DNA of 64,000 nucleotides from Anaerolineales bacterium (GCA_015075185.1 JABTUW010000001.1:2232001-2296000), one strand, 5' to 3'. Positions 53,292 to 63,360 are shown, counted from the first letter of the stretch. Numbers and translations: made by a program. Notes: generated from the sequence alone by a model not told the origin.

Positions 53292-54572
53292 TTAGGCTTC
53301 AGGGGTCGGTTCGAACCAACCGGTGGTGCGATTGACCGGTTTGAGGTAGGTTTGAGCAACCCGTTGAACATCCGCCGCTGTGACTGCCGAGAGATTATCC
53401 ACAAAAGTATCAAAATAATGCCAATCCCCCAGCATTTCTTGCCAACCGAGCCAATAGGCCTGGCTGCTGACCCGCTCTACCGTGTAGGCAAATTGAGCCT
53501 TGACCTGTTTGCGCACTTTGGCCAATTCCTCTTCGGTCACCGGCTCCTGGCAAATACGGTCAATCTCGGCGTTAAGGGTGGATTCAAACTCAGCCAGGGT
53601 GCGACCGTGACGGATGGTGCCGCTAAAATGAATCGCACCGGGGTCAATACTCGGACGATAGCTCGCGTTAGCCTGGGCAGCAATTTCAGTCTCTACCAGG
53701 GCGCGATACAGGCGGGCGCTGCGATGAGTCGGCGTGCCCCCCAGGCTGGCTCCAGACAAGATGGACTCGAGCATAATCAGGGGAAAAGAGTCAGGATGAT
53801 TGCCGGCGCAGGTATGGTAAATGGCATGAAAATAAGCCGTCGTGCCGGGCTGGCGCATAAGTACCCGCCGCTCGCTCTGCTGGGGTGGTTCTTTGGCCAG
53901 CACAGGCGGTGGGGGTGGTCCGGTCGGGATTGAGCCAAATAACTCGTCAATCCGGGCCTGAACTTGCGCCACACTGATATCACCGACAATAATTAAAACT
54001 GCGTTGTGCGGGCCGTAGTAAGTCTGGTAATGCTGGTAAAGGTCGTCGCGGGTAATATTGTGCAGGTCTTCTTTCCAGCCGATAACCATATGCCCGTAAG
54101 GATGCACCCGGTATGCCGCTGCCGAGACTTCTTCATACAAGGCCCACTCCGGGTTGTTCTCGCTGCCTTCGCGTTCAGAGATAATCACGGTTCGCTCGCT
54201 GGTCACTTCGTCCGGGTCAATCACCGAGTTAGCCATGCGGTCGCTCTCGATACGCAGGCCCAGGTCCAGCCGGTCGGCGGGCAGGGTTTCAAAGTAAGCA
54301 GTATAATCCTGGCCGGTAAAACCGTTTAAGACGCCGCCGTTGCGGTTGACTTCGAGCATAATGTTGCCCTTGGGAAAAGTCGGCGTGCCCTTAAACATCA
54401 TATGTTCGACCCAATGCGAGATACCCGTTTTGCCGGGATGCTCATTCCGCCCGCCAACTCGATACCAAATCCAATTGCTCACCACCGGCGCCGTATGCAC
54501 CGGTTTGAGGATAACCTGCAGGCCATTGGCCAGAGTATAATTTACGATTTCAGAATTATTGGATTCGGGCAA
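53292..54572 (-). CDS. M16-family zinc peptidase, catalytic subunit
   Basis: A 426-residue M16B peptidase. The inverted zinc motif HWVEH is in KTGISHWVEHMMFKGTPTF, with the third ligand Glu in the segment around SERTVIISEREGSENNPEW. The second domain has AQANASYRPSIDPGAIHFSG. It forms a pair with the inactive subunit downstream and probably degrades peptides. No signal peptide is seen, so it acts in the cytoplasm. Confidence 0.93.
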   Translation of the reverse strand: MPESNNSEIVNYTLANGLQVILKPVHTAPVVSNWIWYRVGGRNEHPGKTGISHWVEHMMFKGTPTFPKGNIMLEVNRNGGVLNGFTGQDYTAYFETLPADRLDLGLRIESDRMANSVIDPDEVTSERTVIISEREGSENNPEWALYEEVSAAAYRVHPYGHMVIGWKEDLHNITRDDLYQHYQTYYGPHNAVLIIVGDISVAQVQARIDELFGSIPTGPPPPPVLAKEPPQQSERRVLMRQPGTTAYFHAIYHTCAGNHPDSFPLIMLESILSGASLGGTPTHRSARLYRALVETEIAAQANASYRPSIDPGAIHFSGTIRHGRTLAEFESTLNAEIDRICQEPVTEEELAKVRKQVKAQFAYTVERVSSQAYWLGWQEMLGDWHYFDTFVDNLSAVTAADVQRVAQTYLKPVNRTTGWFEPTPEA

Positions 54573-54643
54573 AGTTGCCTCCTTTTAAATGACGATAGCG
54601 AGACCTGGAATTCTTGCGCGTTTCGTTAGAATTGACGCAAATT

Positions 54644-55867
54644 TTATGTTTCAATTCTCGCGGCTTCGGTCAAAGCCAGAATGAGCGCCGCATAGGCAAC
54701 CACGGCCTCGTTCATTTGCGCCAGGTTGATCCGCTCCTGGTTGGTATGGGCCAAGCGTTCGTCGCCGGGACCAAAACCGATGGTTGGAATGCCGGCGGCC
54801 ATAAGGTGGCCGCCATCGGTGGCAAAGCGCCAGATGTCAATTCCCTCGTCTCGGCCCAGGGCTTCAGACAATGCAGTTCGAGCTGCGCCAAGTAAGAGAT
54901 GATCTTCCGGCAAAAGAAAAGAGGGAAAGATAGACGGAAAAGTTTCCGCCATCCCGGTATAAGTAATGAGTTCGTGGGTAGCCACCTCAACCGTGGCCTG
55001 AATGTCATGCAGATGCGAAGCAGCAAGACAATGATCGAGCAAGTTCTGAACTTTAGCCACAATTTCGGGGGGCGACTCGCCGGGCACGTTGCGCCAATCC
55101 AGGGTGAGGTAGACTTCGCCAGGAGTCACATTAGGGCTGATTTGATCGGTGGCATAAAGGGTCGGGGCAACCGTCGAAGCGCCTAGAGTTGAATCCAGGG
55201 ACATGGTTAGCGTGGGCAATCGGGCCAAAAAAGCCGCTACGCCGTAGTGTGGATTGGCTGCCAGATGAGGGACACTGGCATGAGCAGAGCGGCCCCTAAA
55301 CCTTGCTGTTAACTGCACCCGTCCCCGGTGGCCTCGTCGTAAGATATTGCGGCTTGGCTCACCGCAGATAGCTGCCTGGGCTTTGAGTTGAGAAGCCAGG
55401 TATTGCGTTCCCAGCCCACCGATTTCTTCCATGACCGCAACTGTCATCAGGATATCGCCGGGTGGGGTCAGGCCAACCCGCTTGAGCAGACTGGCCGCGT
55501 AGACCATGCAAGCTACCGGGCCTTTCATGTCCACCGACGCCCGTCCCCACAATTCACCCTCGACAATTTCGCCGCTGAACGGAGGATAGGGCCAACCCTC
55601 ATGCGGGCCGGGGTCAACATGATCCATGTGACCATTCAATAGCACCACTGGTCCATCGCCACCGTTAATCTTGCCGATAATATTGCCCGCCTGATCCGTC
55701 CAAACCTGGTCGTAGCCCAGATGATTCATTTCGCGGATAATGGCCGGCATAATCTCATTTTCATGACCAGGCAGGCTGGGGATGCGTACAAGTTGTTGGG
55801 TAAAATCTACCAGGGCTGCTTGTTGCTCCTGGGCAGCCAGGCGAATATTTTCTAGAAGTGGCTTCAT
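54644..55867 (-). CDS. M20-family metallopeptidase or deacylase
   Basis: A 407-residue di-zinc amidohydrolase of the ArgE/DapE/CPG2/YgeY class. Zinc ligands lie in LLNGHMDHVDPG, ELWGRASVDMKGPVACMVYA, VMEEIGGLGTQYLA (catalytic Glu) and ATDGGHLMAAGIPTIGFGPG, with a dimer domain HRGRVQLTARFRGRSAHASV. The substrate could be an acylated amino acid or dipeptide. ATG 55867 is taken; a TTG two codons earlier is possible. A terminator at 55905-55938 separates it from the response regulator upstream. Confidence 0.9.
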   Translation of the reverse strand: MKPLLENIRLAAQEQQAALVDFTQQLVRIPSLPGHENEIMPAIIREMNHLGYDQVWTDQAGNIIGKINGGDGPVVLLNGHMDHVDPGPHEGWPYPPFSGEIVEGELWGRASVDMKGPVACMVYAASLLKRVGLTPPGDILMTVAVMEEIGGLGTQYLASQLKAQAAICGEPSRNILRRGHRGRVQLTARFRGRSAHASVPHLAANPHYGVAAFLARLPTLTMSLDSTLGASTVAPTLYATDQISPNVTPGEVYLTLDWRNVPGESPPEIVAKVQNLLDHCLAASHLHDIQATVEVATHELITYTGMAETFPSIFPSFLLPEDHLLLGAARTALSEALGRDEGIDIWRFATDGGHLMAAGIPTIGFGPGDERLAHTNQERINLAQMNEAVVAYAALILALTEAARIET

Positions 55868-55904
55868 AGTCAAATCTCTTGGTTAAAAGGCTGTTTGATT
55901 AGAT

Positions 55905-55938
55905 AAAAAAGCAGTGTAACCTGCTGGGTAACACTGCT
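55905..55938 (-). terminator. terminator after response regulator 2
   Basis: Minus-strand hairpin AGCAGTGTTACCC / GGTTACACTGCT with a short loop and one mismatch, followed by TTTTTT. It lies 25 bases after the stop of the response regulator at 55963. Confidence 0.85.
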
Positions 55939-55962
55939 TCTGGAAATGGCGAGGAGATTAGG

Positions 55963-56835
55963 TCAGACTTTAACCGGAAGATTTAAAGCCTGCTTTAAGT
56001 TTTCCAGAGTAGGGAATGGTCCCTCTTTGGTGGTTAGGGTGATCAGGGAGACCTTCATAAAAGGCACTTTTTCTTTAGGGCTATCCTCTCCACTGCGTCG
56101 GACGTAACCCGCTTCACGATCATGGATGGGATAGAAGTAGTTCATAGCTTGGTTGAGACGATCCTCGATGTGGCGGCCAAGCGGAACCACCTTGCTGGGA
56201 ACGGTTATGATGGCGAATTGGTTTTCGCTGGGGTGACCCACAAAATCATCCATACTCCCCAACTCGTCAACGGCGCTGGTGAGAGTCAGCGCGATGGCTC
56301 TGAGGACATCATCACGGGCCACAAAACCGTAAATCTCATTAAACTTGTCCAACCCGTGGATGTAAACCCCCAAAACCGCCCACTCAGGCCGTTCCAGCAT
56401 CACGCCCAGGCGATCATCGGTCAGTTTTTCACCCGGCAGCCCGGTAACCGGGTTATTCTGGCTGCCTGCTCGCCGCAGGGCATTGCGTACTCGCAGGCGC
56501 AGTTCTTGCACATCAAAAGGCTTGGTAATGTAGTCAATTGCGCCCAGTTTGAGACCGGCAATACGGTCATCACGACCGCGACGCTCGGTTACAAAAATAA
56601 CCGGAAGGCGGCTGGTTCGGACATCATCTTGAAGCTGTTGCCCCACTTCAAAACCATCAAGGTCAGGCAGGCGTACATCGAGCAGGATCAAATGGGGAGG
56701 GTCAGATTGACACTTCTCCAGGCCGGCACGGCCAGTTACCGCAGTTACAACGCGATAGCCTTGCGCTTCAAAGTAGACTCGAAGCATTTCTGAAGTATCC
56801 AGGTCATCCTCAATAATCAACAGGGTATGTTTCAT
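55963..56835 (-). CDS. response regulator with degenerate GGDEF domain 2
   Basis: A 290-residue paralogue of 43140-44051. The receiver has LLIIEDDLDTSEML, phosphoacceptor LILLDVRLPDLDG and IDYITKPFDVQEL. The GGDEF-like domain starts NPVTGLPGEKLTDDRL, and the active loop reads PSENQF, so it should not make cyclic di-GMP. It follows the V4R protein 2 gene by 55 bases on the same strand; that the same pair of families also occurs in the main cluster suggests V4R and this regulator type work together. Confidence 0.9.
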   Translation of the reverse strand: MKHTLLIIEDDLDTSEMLRVYFEAQGYRVVTAVTGRAGLEKCQSDPPHLILLDVRLPDLDGFEVGQQLQDDVRTSRLPVIFVTERRGRDDRIAGLKLGAIDYITKPFDVQELRLRVRNALRRAGSQNNPVTGLPGEKLTDDRLGVMLERPEWAVLGVYIHGLDKFNEIYGFVARDDVLRAIALTLTSAVDELGSMDDFVGHPSENQFAIITVPSKVVPLGRHIEDRLNQAMNYFYPIHDREAGYVRRSGEDSPKEKVPFMKVSLITLTTKEGPFPTLENLKQALNLPVKV

Positions 56836-56890
56836 GGTTGAGCCGTCCCTATGGGGCGATCAAATGCAAATTCCAGTGCCCGCTGCTCAA

Positions 56891-57520
56891 CTAGTTGAGG
56901 GGTTCTTTATAAACGTGGAAGACGCAGAATTCATCGCCGACAGCGTGACATTGAATTTCTTCGACCTTGAAATCTTTACCGCCGCTAACCCAACGGAGAC
57001 CTTCCTGCAAGATACCAACAGCGCCATAGCAGATAGGCTTCTCGCTGGTCCTACCCCAACAAACCGGGCATTTGCGAATGGTATAAACAAAATATTCGTC
57101 GGCTTCCTCAACGTCGCTTTGTTGATCGCTAAATTTGGAAAAGGTTTCGGCCATCGCTTTGAGACCAACTTTAACCTTAGTTCCGAGGGGGATAACCTTA
57201 AAGGCGAGTTCGCTGGCGCCAATAACCGAACCAAATTCACTTAAACCTTGAGCAAAAGAGGCTCTACCAGCTCGTAAGGCTAACCCCCGGCCCCCACGCG
57301 GACCATACATTTCCTCGATGGCTGAGCCAATCGCGCCAAAATCAGAAAAGTCGAATTCACGAGACAAATTGTTGGGAGGATAATTGCCAATCAATTCTGG
57401 CGTTTTGGCTAAATTCAAAACGGCTTTGATGCCGTTGGTGCCCATGACTTCTTCCATAGCCATCAAATAGATGCGTCCTATTTTATTGGGATAATAGAGC
57501 CCACTTTTTTCTCTGGCCAC
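56891..57520 (-). CDS. V4R domain protein 2
   Basis: A 209-residue paralogue of 33951-34571. The N-terminal domain has LMAMEEVMGTNGIKAVLNLA and MYGPRGGRGLALRAGRASFA; the V4R domain has RKCPVCWGR, KPICYGAVGILQEG, VEEIQCHAVGDEFCVFHVY, with the four shared cysteine positions. It starts at GTG 57520, with GGAGG upstream. The response regulator 2 gene is downstream by 55 bases. A ligand-sensing role is likely by family, the ligand unknown. Confidence 0.9.
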   Translation of the reverse strand: MAREKSGLYYPNKIGRIYLMAMEEVMGTNGIKAVLNLAKTPELIGNYPPNNLSREFDFSDFGAIGSAIEEMYGPRGGRGLALRAGRASFAQGLSEFGSVIGASELAFKVIPLGTKVKVGLKAMAETFSKFSDQQSDVEEADEYFVYTIRKCPVCWGRTSEKPICYGAVGILQEGLRWVSGGKDFKVEEIQCHAVGDEFCVFHVYKEPLN

Positions 57521-57748
57521 CGTATTTACCTCCGGGAGTTAGTCTTGTTGAGGAGAATGAAATCTTGCCTTAGGATTTCATCCGAAGATAACAAGCTCAA
57601 ATTAAAAGAGTCCTTAACCGAACTCTTTACGCTCCTAAATTTCAACCGAATCATGTTCAAGCTTATGCAAAGCACAACTAAGTATACCCTAAGCTACCGT
57701 AAAATGTCAACTGAGATTTTGTTTCTTAAACTTTCAGCAGCCGGTTAC

Positions 57749-59548
57749 CTAAGCAAATATTGCCTCAAAAGTTTGCGAGTCCAGGGTCTCTTCTTTAAGT
57801 AATCGCTGCGCGATTTCTTCCAATTTAGCTTTATTTTCTTGAATGAGTTGCGTGGCGCGATTATAGGCAGTCTCGACAATCCGGCGTACCTCATGGTCAA
57901 TTTGGCGGGCAATTTCTTCACTATAATTGCGCTGTTCGCCAATTTCTTTGCCCAAAAAGACCAACTCATCTTTTTCGCCAAAAATTAGCGGACCCAATTT
58001 CTGACTCATGCCGTATTGAGTAACCATGGCTCGGGCCATTTTGGTCGCCCGGTCCAAATCATTGCTCGCGCCGGTCGTAATCTCGTCGAAGATAACCTCT
58101 TCAGCTACCCGGCCTCCCATCAACGCGGCCAGGTCAGCTTCAAACTTGCTTTGATTTTTGAGATACCGGTCGTCCACCGGCATGGAGAGGGTGTAGCCAC
58201 CGGCCATCCCTCGGGCAATAATACTGACTTTATGGACCGGGTCACATTCGGGAATCAGCTTCATGACCAGGGCATGGCCTGCTTCGTGGTGTGCGATAAT
58301 ATTGCGCTCTTTTTCGGGGATGATCCGGCTTTTGCGTTCCGGCCCGGCAATCACTTTTTCGATAGCTTCTTGAAATTCCAGCATGCTGATCTGTTTTTTG
58401 TTGCGCCGGGCCGCCAGAATCGCGGCCTCGTTGACCAGATTTTCCAGGTCGGCCCCCACAAAACCGGGTGTTTGCTTGGCCACGACTTGCAGCTCAACGT
58501 TGCTGGCCAGCGGTTTGCCTTTGACGTGGATGCCTAAAATTTGCTCGCGGCCTTTCCGGTCGGGGCGATCCAGCACTACCCGGCGGTCAAAGCGGCCCGG
58601 CCGCAGCAAAGCGGGGTCAAGAATATCGGGGCGGTTGGTAGCGGCCACGACAATGACATTGGTATCGGTATCGAAGCCATCCATCTCCACCAAAATCTGG
58701 TTCAGGGTTTGCTCACGCTCGTCGTGACTGCCGCCTAAGCCTGCACCGCGATGCCGGCCCACGGCGTCAATTTCGTCCATAAAAATGATGCAGGGACTGT
58801 TGCGTTTGGCCTGGTCAAACAGGTCGCGCACCCGGCTGGCGCCCACGCCGACAAACATCTCGACAAACTCGGAGCCGGAGATGCTGAAAAACGGCACGCC
58901 CGCCTCGCCGGAGATGGCCTTGGCGGTCAGCGTTTTGCCACAGCCGGGCGGTCCAACCATTAACACGCCTTTAGGAATGCGCGCGCCGAGAGAAATGAAT
59001 TTTTCGGGTTCGCGCAGAAACTCGACAATTTCGGCCAGTTCTTGTTTGGCTTCGTCCACCCCTGCCACATCATCGAAAGTTACGGTCGGCTTGTCGCCGG
59101 TAAACATGCGCGCCCGGCTTTTGCCAAAGTTAAGGGCCTGGTTTCCTGCCCCCTGGGCTTGTCGCAGAATAAAGAAGAAGAACCCGCCGATCAGAATGAG
59201 CGGCAGCAGGGTGCCCAGTATGGTCAACCAGCCATCCCAGGCGCTGCGAGGGGCAACGCTCACTTTGATCTTGGAAAGGTTTTCCTCGCTCACTCCCAAA
59301 ATACGCAGCGTTTCGACGATGCCAATTTCGGGTTCTTTGGTTGAACTTACTTCTGAGCCGTTCCTGAGCTTGATAACCAACTCATTTTGATCAACGATAA
59401 TGGTGTCTACCTGGCCTTTGTTGGCCAACTCGGCCACTTTTGAAAGCTCAACCGCGTCGCGGGTTTCAGCCCGTAACACAAAAACGCCGTACAGAAAAGC
59501 CAGCACGACTAAAATTAAAACCGCGTATAAGGCGCGTGACCATTTCAT
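57749..59548 (-). CDS. ftsH: ATP-dependent zinc metalloprotease FtsH
   Basis: Membrane-bound quality-control protease. Two membrane helices (about residues 6-25 and 106-128) flank the small outside domain. The AAA part has Walker A GPPGCGKT (199-206), Walker [12 protein letters not shown] and the [23 protein letters not shown]. The protease part has HEAGH (421-425). At 599 residues it is standard length, with a short C-terminal tail. The 228 bases before the V4R gene hold nothing I can support. Confidence 0.96.
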   Translation of the reverse strand: MKWSRALYAVLILVVLAFLYGVFVLRAETRDAVELSKVAELANKGQVDTIIVDQNELVIKLRNGSEVSSTKEPEIGIVETLRILGVSEENLSKIKVSVAPRSAWDGWLTILGTLLPLILIGGFFFFILRQAQGAGNQALNFGKSRARMFTGDKPTVTFDDVAGVDEAKQELAEIVEFLREPEKFISLGARIPKGVLMVGPPGCGKTLTAKAISGEAGVPFFSISGSEFVEMFVGVGASRVRDLFDQAKRNSPCIIFMDEIDAVGRHRGAGLGGSHDEREQTLNQILVEMDGFDTDTNVIVVAATNRPDILDPALLRPGRFDRRVVLDRPDRKGREQILGIHVKGKPLASNVELQVVAKQTPGFVGADLENLVNEAAILAARRNKKQISMLEFQEAIEKVIAGPERKSRIIPEKERNIIAHHEAGHALVMKLIPECDPVHKVSIIARGMAGGYTLSMPVDDRYLKNQSKFEADLAALMGGRVAEEVIFDEITTGASNDLDRATKMARAMVTQYGMSQKLGPLIFGEKDELVFLGKEIGEQRNYSEEIARQIDHEVRRIVETAYNRATQLIQENKAKLEEIAQRLLKEETLDSQTFEAIFA

Positions 59549-59651
59549 AATTTTTTGCTTACCTCGATTGTTGAATGCTCGACATCACAAACTATACCAC
59601 GCGCGATAGTCTGAGTCAAGACATTAAAAAGTTGGATGGTTCGGCTTGGGT

Positions 59652-60521
59652 TTATTCCGGCGGAGCCGTTGGTTTAGGATGAACCGGCGGCTGAGAGGAG
59701 ACCGAAGGTTGGCCGGGTCCGGCCGCGGGTGTCGGCGGCAGCCCACCAACCTGCTGGGCTTGTAGCCCTTCACGCCGGCGGCGGGGCACTGTGAGGATTT
59801 GCGTCCCTCCCGCGCCGAACAAGGCTCCCAAACACCCAGGCTTGGTGCTGACTGCCTTAATATCCGGCATTTGGATCGAACTGGCGGTGTTCACAGCGTG
59901 AGCGGCCAACTGCTGCACGGCGGCAATCTTAGAATCAAGTTCCTGGCGCAAAGCTTCCCGCCGCCATTCTTCTTCTTGGCGGATTTGAGCCGCGCTCCGC
60001 TCAACTTCCAGAATCCGCTCTCGCAGCCGAGTGTTTTCTTCCTTTAAGTTAAAGTTATCTTGAATAAGCACACCCATTATTTCGCGGTTGGCCGCCTGGC
60101 TGTTGAGAATGCTCTTCTGGCCGTCGGAAAGCGTCATCAGGGTATTGGTCAAGAAAGCAATGGCCGGCGACTCGCCATCACTGGCGGCCACCAGGGCTGT
60201 TTCTTCATTCTGGTCAAAACGACCCCTGGTTTCAGGGGTGGGTGATAAGGGCAACGACGGCTCATTTGATCCCAAAGGCTGCTGAGCCAGTTGCTGGCGG
60301 ACTTGTTCGTAGGTCATGCCGTTGTTCATTAACTCTTTAACGAGTATCAGGGTGGCAATATCCTGCTCAGAGTAGCGGCGATGGCTGCGCCCCTGGGCCG
60401 AGTCCGCACCCTGGGAGAGGTAGTCGGCAAACTCATCGGACCAACGGCGCAGCGTGGCCGGGGAAACGTCCAACTCCCTGGCTACCGCTTGGGGCAATCT
60501 ATAAGTGGATGATTCATTCAT
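59652..60521 (-). CDS. MerR-like helix-turn-helix protein with coiled coil and Pro-rich tail
   Basis: A 289-residue protein. Residues about 5-75 form a MerR-type winged helix (RLPQAVARELDVSPATLRRW, HRRYSEQDIATLILVKELMN). A long coiled coil (about 135-200, NFNLKEENTRLRERILEVER and beyond) and a Pro/Gln-rich tail follow. There is no effector-binding domain, so it may be a DNA-organising or plasmid-RacA-like protein. ATG 60521 has AAGGTG about nine bases upstream; a GTG at 60533 is the alternative. It is 22 bases after the DUF1232 gene stop region on the same strand. Confidence 0.85.
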   Translation of the reverse strand: MNESSTYRLPQAVARELDVSPATLRRWSDEFADYLSQGADSAQGRSHRRYSEQDIATLILVKELMNNGMTYEQVRQQLAQQPLGSNEPSLPLSPTPETRGRFDQNEETALVAASDGESPAIAFLTNTLMTLSDGQKSILNSQAANREIMGVLIQDNFNLKEENTRLRERILEVERSAAQIRQEEEWRREALRQELDSKIAAVQQLAAHAVNTASSIQMPDIKAVSTKPGCLGALFGAGGTQILTVPRRRREGLQAQQVGGLPPTPAAGPGQPSVSSQPPVHPKPTAPPE

Positions 60522-60543
60522 TTGGAAAGACACCTTTACCTAG

Positions 60544-60903
60544 TCAATCTTCATCCATGACCCGGTAGCTGGCGTCAACCGCTTCACGGTCATCCTCAGG
60601 GCCATATTCGAGCTGGTTTTGGTAATATTCCACGATGTTTTGGGGACACAGTTTTACAAACAGAGTCATCCCCAACAAAATAACTCCCAGGTCGTCCAAT
60701 TGGCCGAAGCCCAAGAAAACGTCAGGAACAAAATCAAGGGGCAAAATCAAATAGAGCAGTGAGAGTGGGACTACAGATTTCATCCACAGCGGCACCCGGC
60801 TATCCTGCATGAGCAGCCAGACTAATCTGAACTGCTTAAACAATCCTGTTAAAAACCCCAGGTTCATTCCTGAATCGGAACGGGCTGGTTTTTGTTCAGC
60901 CAT
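60544..60903 (-). CDS. DUF1232 (YkvA-like) small membrane protein
   Basis: A 119-residue protein from ATG 60903, with AAGGAGA upstream. The core VVPLSLLYLILPLDFVPDVF then GFGQLDDLGVILLGMTLFV is the DUF1232 signature, with two short membrane-associated helices and the D-x-x-P-D motif. Function is unknown for the family. It is transcribed with the MerR-like gene downstream. Confidence 0.9.
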   Translation of the reverse strand: MAEQKPARSDSGMNLGFLTGLFKQFRLVWLLMQDSRVPLWMKSVVPLSLLYLILPLDFVPDVFLGFGQLDDLGVILLGMTLFVKLCPQNIVEYYQNQLEYGPEDDREAVDASYRVMDED

Positions 60904-61179
60904 GATCATCTCCTTTTCATTAAAGCCTCTAAAGCTCTACAAAACCTTTAGAGTCTGAAAACTAACCGCAGTTATCAAAATTATAGACGCGACTCCTAAT
61001 TCCTGCAATTGATTTCGCTCACAAATTGAGCGAATTTTAGAGCTGGTGAAATACGCTTTCCCTGCGCTTGTGCTGTTCCGCTCAAAAAAGCAATTCAATG
61101 AGCGGCGTGAGCGACCTCAAGCTGTCTTCCTTTTTGGTTGTGAGCGATTTTGCTGCCACTTCTCATTCTCATAATACGC

Positions 61180-61208
61180 TTGTAGCGGCTGAACCTTGGG
61201 TTTATAAT
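61180..61208 (+). promoter_or_regulatory. promoter placing the start site on the GTG start codon
   Basis: TTGTAG (61180-61185), exactly 17 bases, and a perfect TATAAT (61203-61208). The expected +1, six to seven bases later, falls on the GTG at 61215, so the transcript would be leaderless. No ribosome binding site is seen before the GTG. Confidence 0.75.
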
Positions 61209-61214
61209 AAACGT

Positions 61215-62954
61215 GTGAAAACCTTGTACCAGTCGCTTCTTGATTACGAAATGGGGCTTCTCCAGGGCATCGCCAGTTGCCGGGCGGTCTCTCTCAATAC
61301 CTCCAGGCATGTCCAGGCAGTCGAACGACTGGCTGAAGCCCTGCTTTCGCCCACTGCGACCGCCATTGTCCTGGGCGGCCTTTCGGCGGAAGAAAAGGAG
61401 GCGCTGCAACTGCTGCTGAGTCACGGCGGCAGGCTGGAGGGACCACGGTTTGCCCGTGAGTACGGCTTTATCCGCCCAATGGGACCAGCCCGCCTGGTCC
61501 GCGAACAACCCTGGCGCAGTCCGGTCAATCCCGCGGAAGGGTTGTGGTATCGAGGACTCATCTTCAAAACATTTCAGGCTACTGCGGAGGGCAATCTGGA
61601 AATGGTTTACATTCCCAGCGATCTGCTGCCGCTGCTGGAAATAGCGACGCCGGCCGCCGACCGCAAGCCGCCGACCGCCGATGTTTTTGAGGTTGCTCTC
61701 GTCCCAACCCCGTCTGTTGTGATAAGCGGCAAAGGCCGGCTGCGGGAAAATATATTTAACCTGCTGGTCTATCTGCAAACCACCCCGGTGCGGTTGGAAA
61801 GTAAACCCAAAGCGCCGGATGTCACGTACCAGAGTTTGGCCGCCAAAGATCGCCAGGCCCTGGCAAATTGTCTGTTGCCGCCGCTGCTGCCAGCCTTGCC
61901 CCAGGAAGCCGAGTTGGAGTTTTTGCTGCACCTGGGGCAGCGCGCCGGCCTGCTGGTCGCCAGACATGGCCGACTCCGGCCCGACCGCGATCCTGCCCGC
62001 GCCTGGCTGCAGGCCCACCCCCTGCAACAGCTCCGGCTGCTGCAAGATGCCTGGCGGGCCGATCCCACCTGGAACGATTTGTGGCACGTGCCCGGCCTGG
62101 TTCCCCAGCCAACCGGTTGGGAAAACAGCCCGCTCCTGGCTCGCTCCAAAATTTTAGGATTTCTGGCTCGTGTGGATACTTCAACTGAGGCCTGGCTCTC
62201 AATTGCCGGTTTTGCAGCGACGATCAAACGTGTCGAGCCGGATTTTCAACGCCCTGGCGGCGACTATAACAGTTGGTACATTTACGACCGCCAGGGCCAA
62301 CTTTTGATGGGCTTTGAGCATTGGGAGGAGGTCGAAGGGGCATTGATCCGCCACCTGTTGACCCACATCTTGCCCCTGTTGGGGGTGGTGGAGTTAGGAA
62401 CGGCTGCCGAGACCGGCGATCCAGGCAGTTTCCGCCTGACCCCGCCCGGCCAGAGTTTTCTGCAAAACCAGGTTTCTGCCGTGCCCGCCGACAAAAAACC
62501 GTCCTTGCTGCGGGTGGATGCCAATTTCCAGGCTCATGTGCCCGCTCGCGCCAGTTTGTATGACCGTTTCCAGTTGGCCCGCTTTGCCCAGTTGGAGCAG
62601 CGCGACAAAGAGCGGACGGTCTATGCCATCACCCAGGCCAGCATCAGCCGCGCCCTCAAAAACGGCGTCGCCGCCGAGCAGATTACCGCCTTCCTGGCCC
62701 GCGCCACCGACAACCAGACGCCGCTGAAAGTGGTCGAAACCATTCTCACCTGGGGAACGAGGCAGAACACCGCCCGCCTGGAACAGGCCACCTTACTGCG
62801 CCTCGCCCACGAGGGCCTGCTGGCCGAACTGCGCCAGCATCCCCGCCTCGGCCCGCTGTTGGGGGAAACGCTCAACTCTTCCACAATTCTAATTTCAGCA
62901 GATAAAGTGACAGAAGTGCGCCGTCTATTAATTGAATTGGGCTATTTGGAATGA
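61215..62954 (+). CDS. helicase-associated-domain protein (XPB/Ssl2-like part), function unknown
   Basis: A 579-residue protein from GTG 61215. The regular parts are TLYQSLLDYEMGLLQGIASC, VLGGLSAEEKEALQLLLSHG (winged-helix-like) and the C-terminal FAQLEQRDKERTVYAITQAS, NGVAAEQITAFLARATDN, which resemble the helicase_C_3/XPB-associated domain proteins of Actinobacteria and Chloroflexota. No Walker motif is present, so it is not a helicase by itself. An upstream frame to 61068 would add 49 residues, but the promoter argues against it. The 311 bases upstream hold only the promoter. Confidence 0.75.
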   Translation: MKTLYQSLLDYEMGLLQGIASCRAVSLNTSRHVQAVERLAEALLSPTATAIVLGGLSAEEKEALQLLLSHGGRLEGPRFAREYGFIRPMGPARLVREQPWRSPVNPAEGLWYRGLIFKTFQATAEGNLEMVYIPSDLLPLLEIATPAADRKPPTADVFEVALVPTPSVVISGKGRLRENIFNLLVYLQTTPVRLESKPKAPDVTYQSLAAKDRQALANCLLPPLLPALPQEAELEFLLHLGQRAGLLVARHGRLRPDRDPARAWLQAHPLQQLRLLQDAWRADPTWNDLWHVPGLVPQPTGWENSPLLARSKILGFLARVDTSTEAWLSIAGFAATIKRVEPDFQRPGGDYNSWYIYDRQGQLLMGFEHWEEVEGALIRHLLTHILPLLGVVELGTAAETGDPGSFRLTPPGQSFLQNQVSAVPADKKPSLLRVDANFQAHVPARASLYDRFQLARFAQLEQRDKERTVYAITQASISRALKNGVAAEQITAFLARATDNQTPLKVVETILTWGTRQNTARLEQATLLRLAHEGLLAELRQHPRLGPLLGETLNSSTILISADKVTEVRRLLIELGYLE

Positions 62955-62984
62955 TTAAAAAGGGGGATCGTCAGGTACTGTTCT

Positions 62985-63290
62985 TCAGACTGCATAAACA
63001 ACCTCTAGGCTGTTTAATACCTCATCCTTGATGAGCGGTTTTAAGCCATCACGCAGGACCAGGTCGGCTTCACGTTGCAGCAAATTGGACAGCTCTATCT
63101 GCATCCCGGCCAAATCAAATAGGGTTAACCTTTCATCTGCGCCCGGCTCGAAATCAATCAACACATCTACGTCGCTTTCGGGGCTGAAATCTCGACGCAG
63201 TACCGAGCCAAACAAGGCCAATTCGCGGATTTTATGTCGCCGGCAAAAGGCCGCAATTTCGGCGGTAGGAATTTCTATCTGAGCAGTCAT
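62985..63290 (-). CDS. minimal nucleotidyltransferase (MNT-like), orphan
   Basis: A 101-residue nucleotidyltransferase-fold protein with the active-site motif LALFGSVLRRDFSPESDVDV then LIDF (GSxxRxD...DxDxL). Such proteins are usually antitoxins paired with a HEPN toxin that they inactivate by AMP or poly-AMP transfer. No HEPN gene is next to it on either side; downstream is the convergent helicase-associated gene and upstream the VOC gene. It may be a solitary remnant, or work with a partner elsewhere. Confidence 0.88.
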   Translation of the reverse strand: MTAQIEIPTAEIAAFCRRHKIRELALFGSVLRRDFSPESDVDVLIDFEPGADERLTLFDLAGMQIELSNLLQREADLVLRDGLKPLIKDEVLNSLEVVYAV

Positions 63291-63360
63291 TGTTATTTCT
63301 ACTCAACCACAACTTTAAATTTGTATCGCTCTAAAAATCATAATGTGAAGCGCCAGAAAG

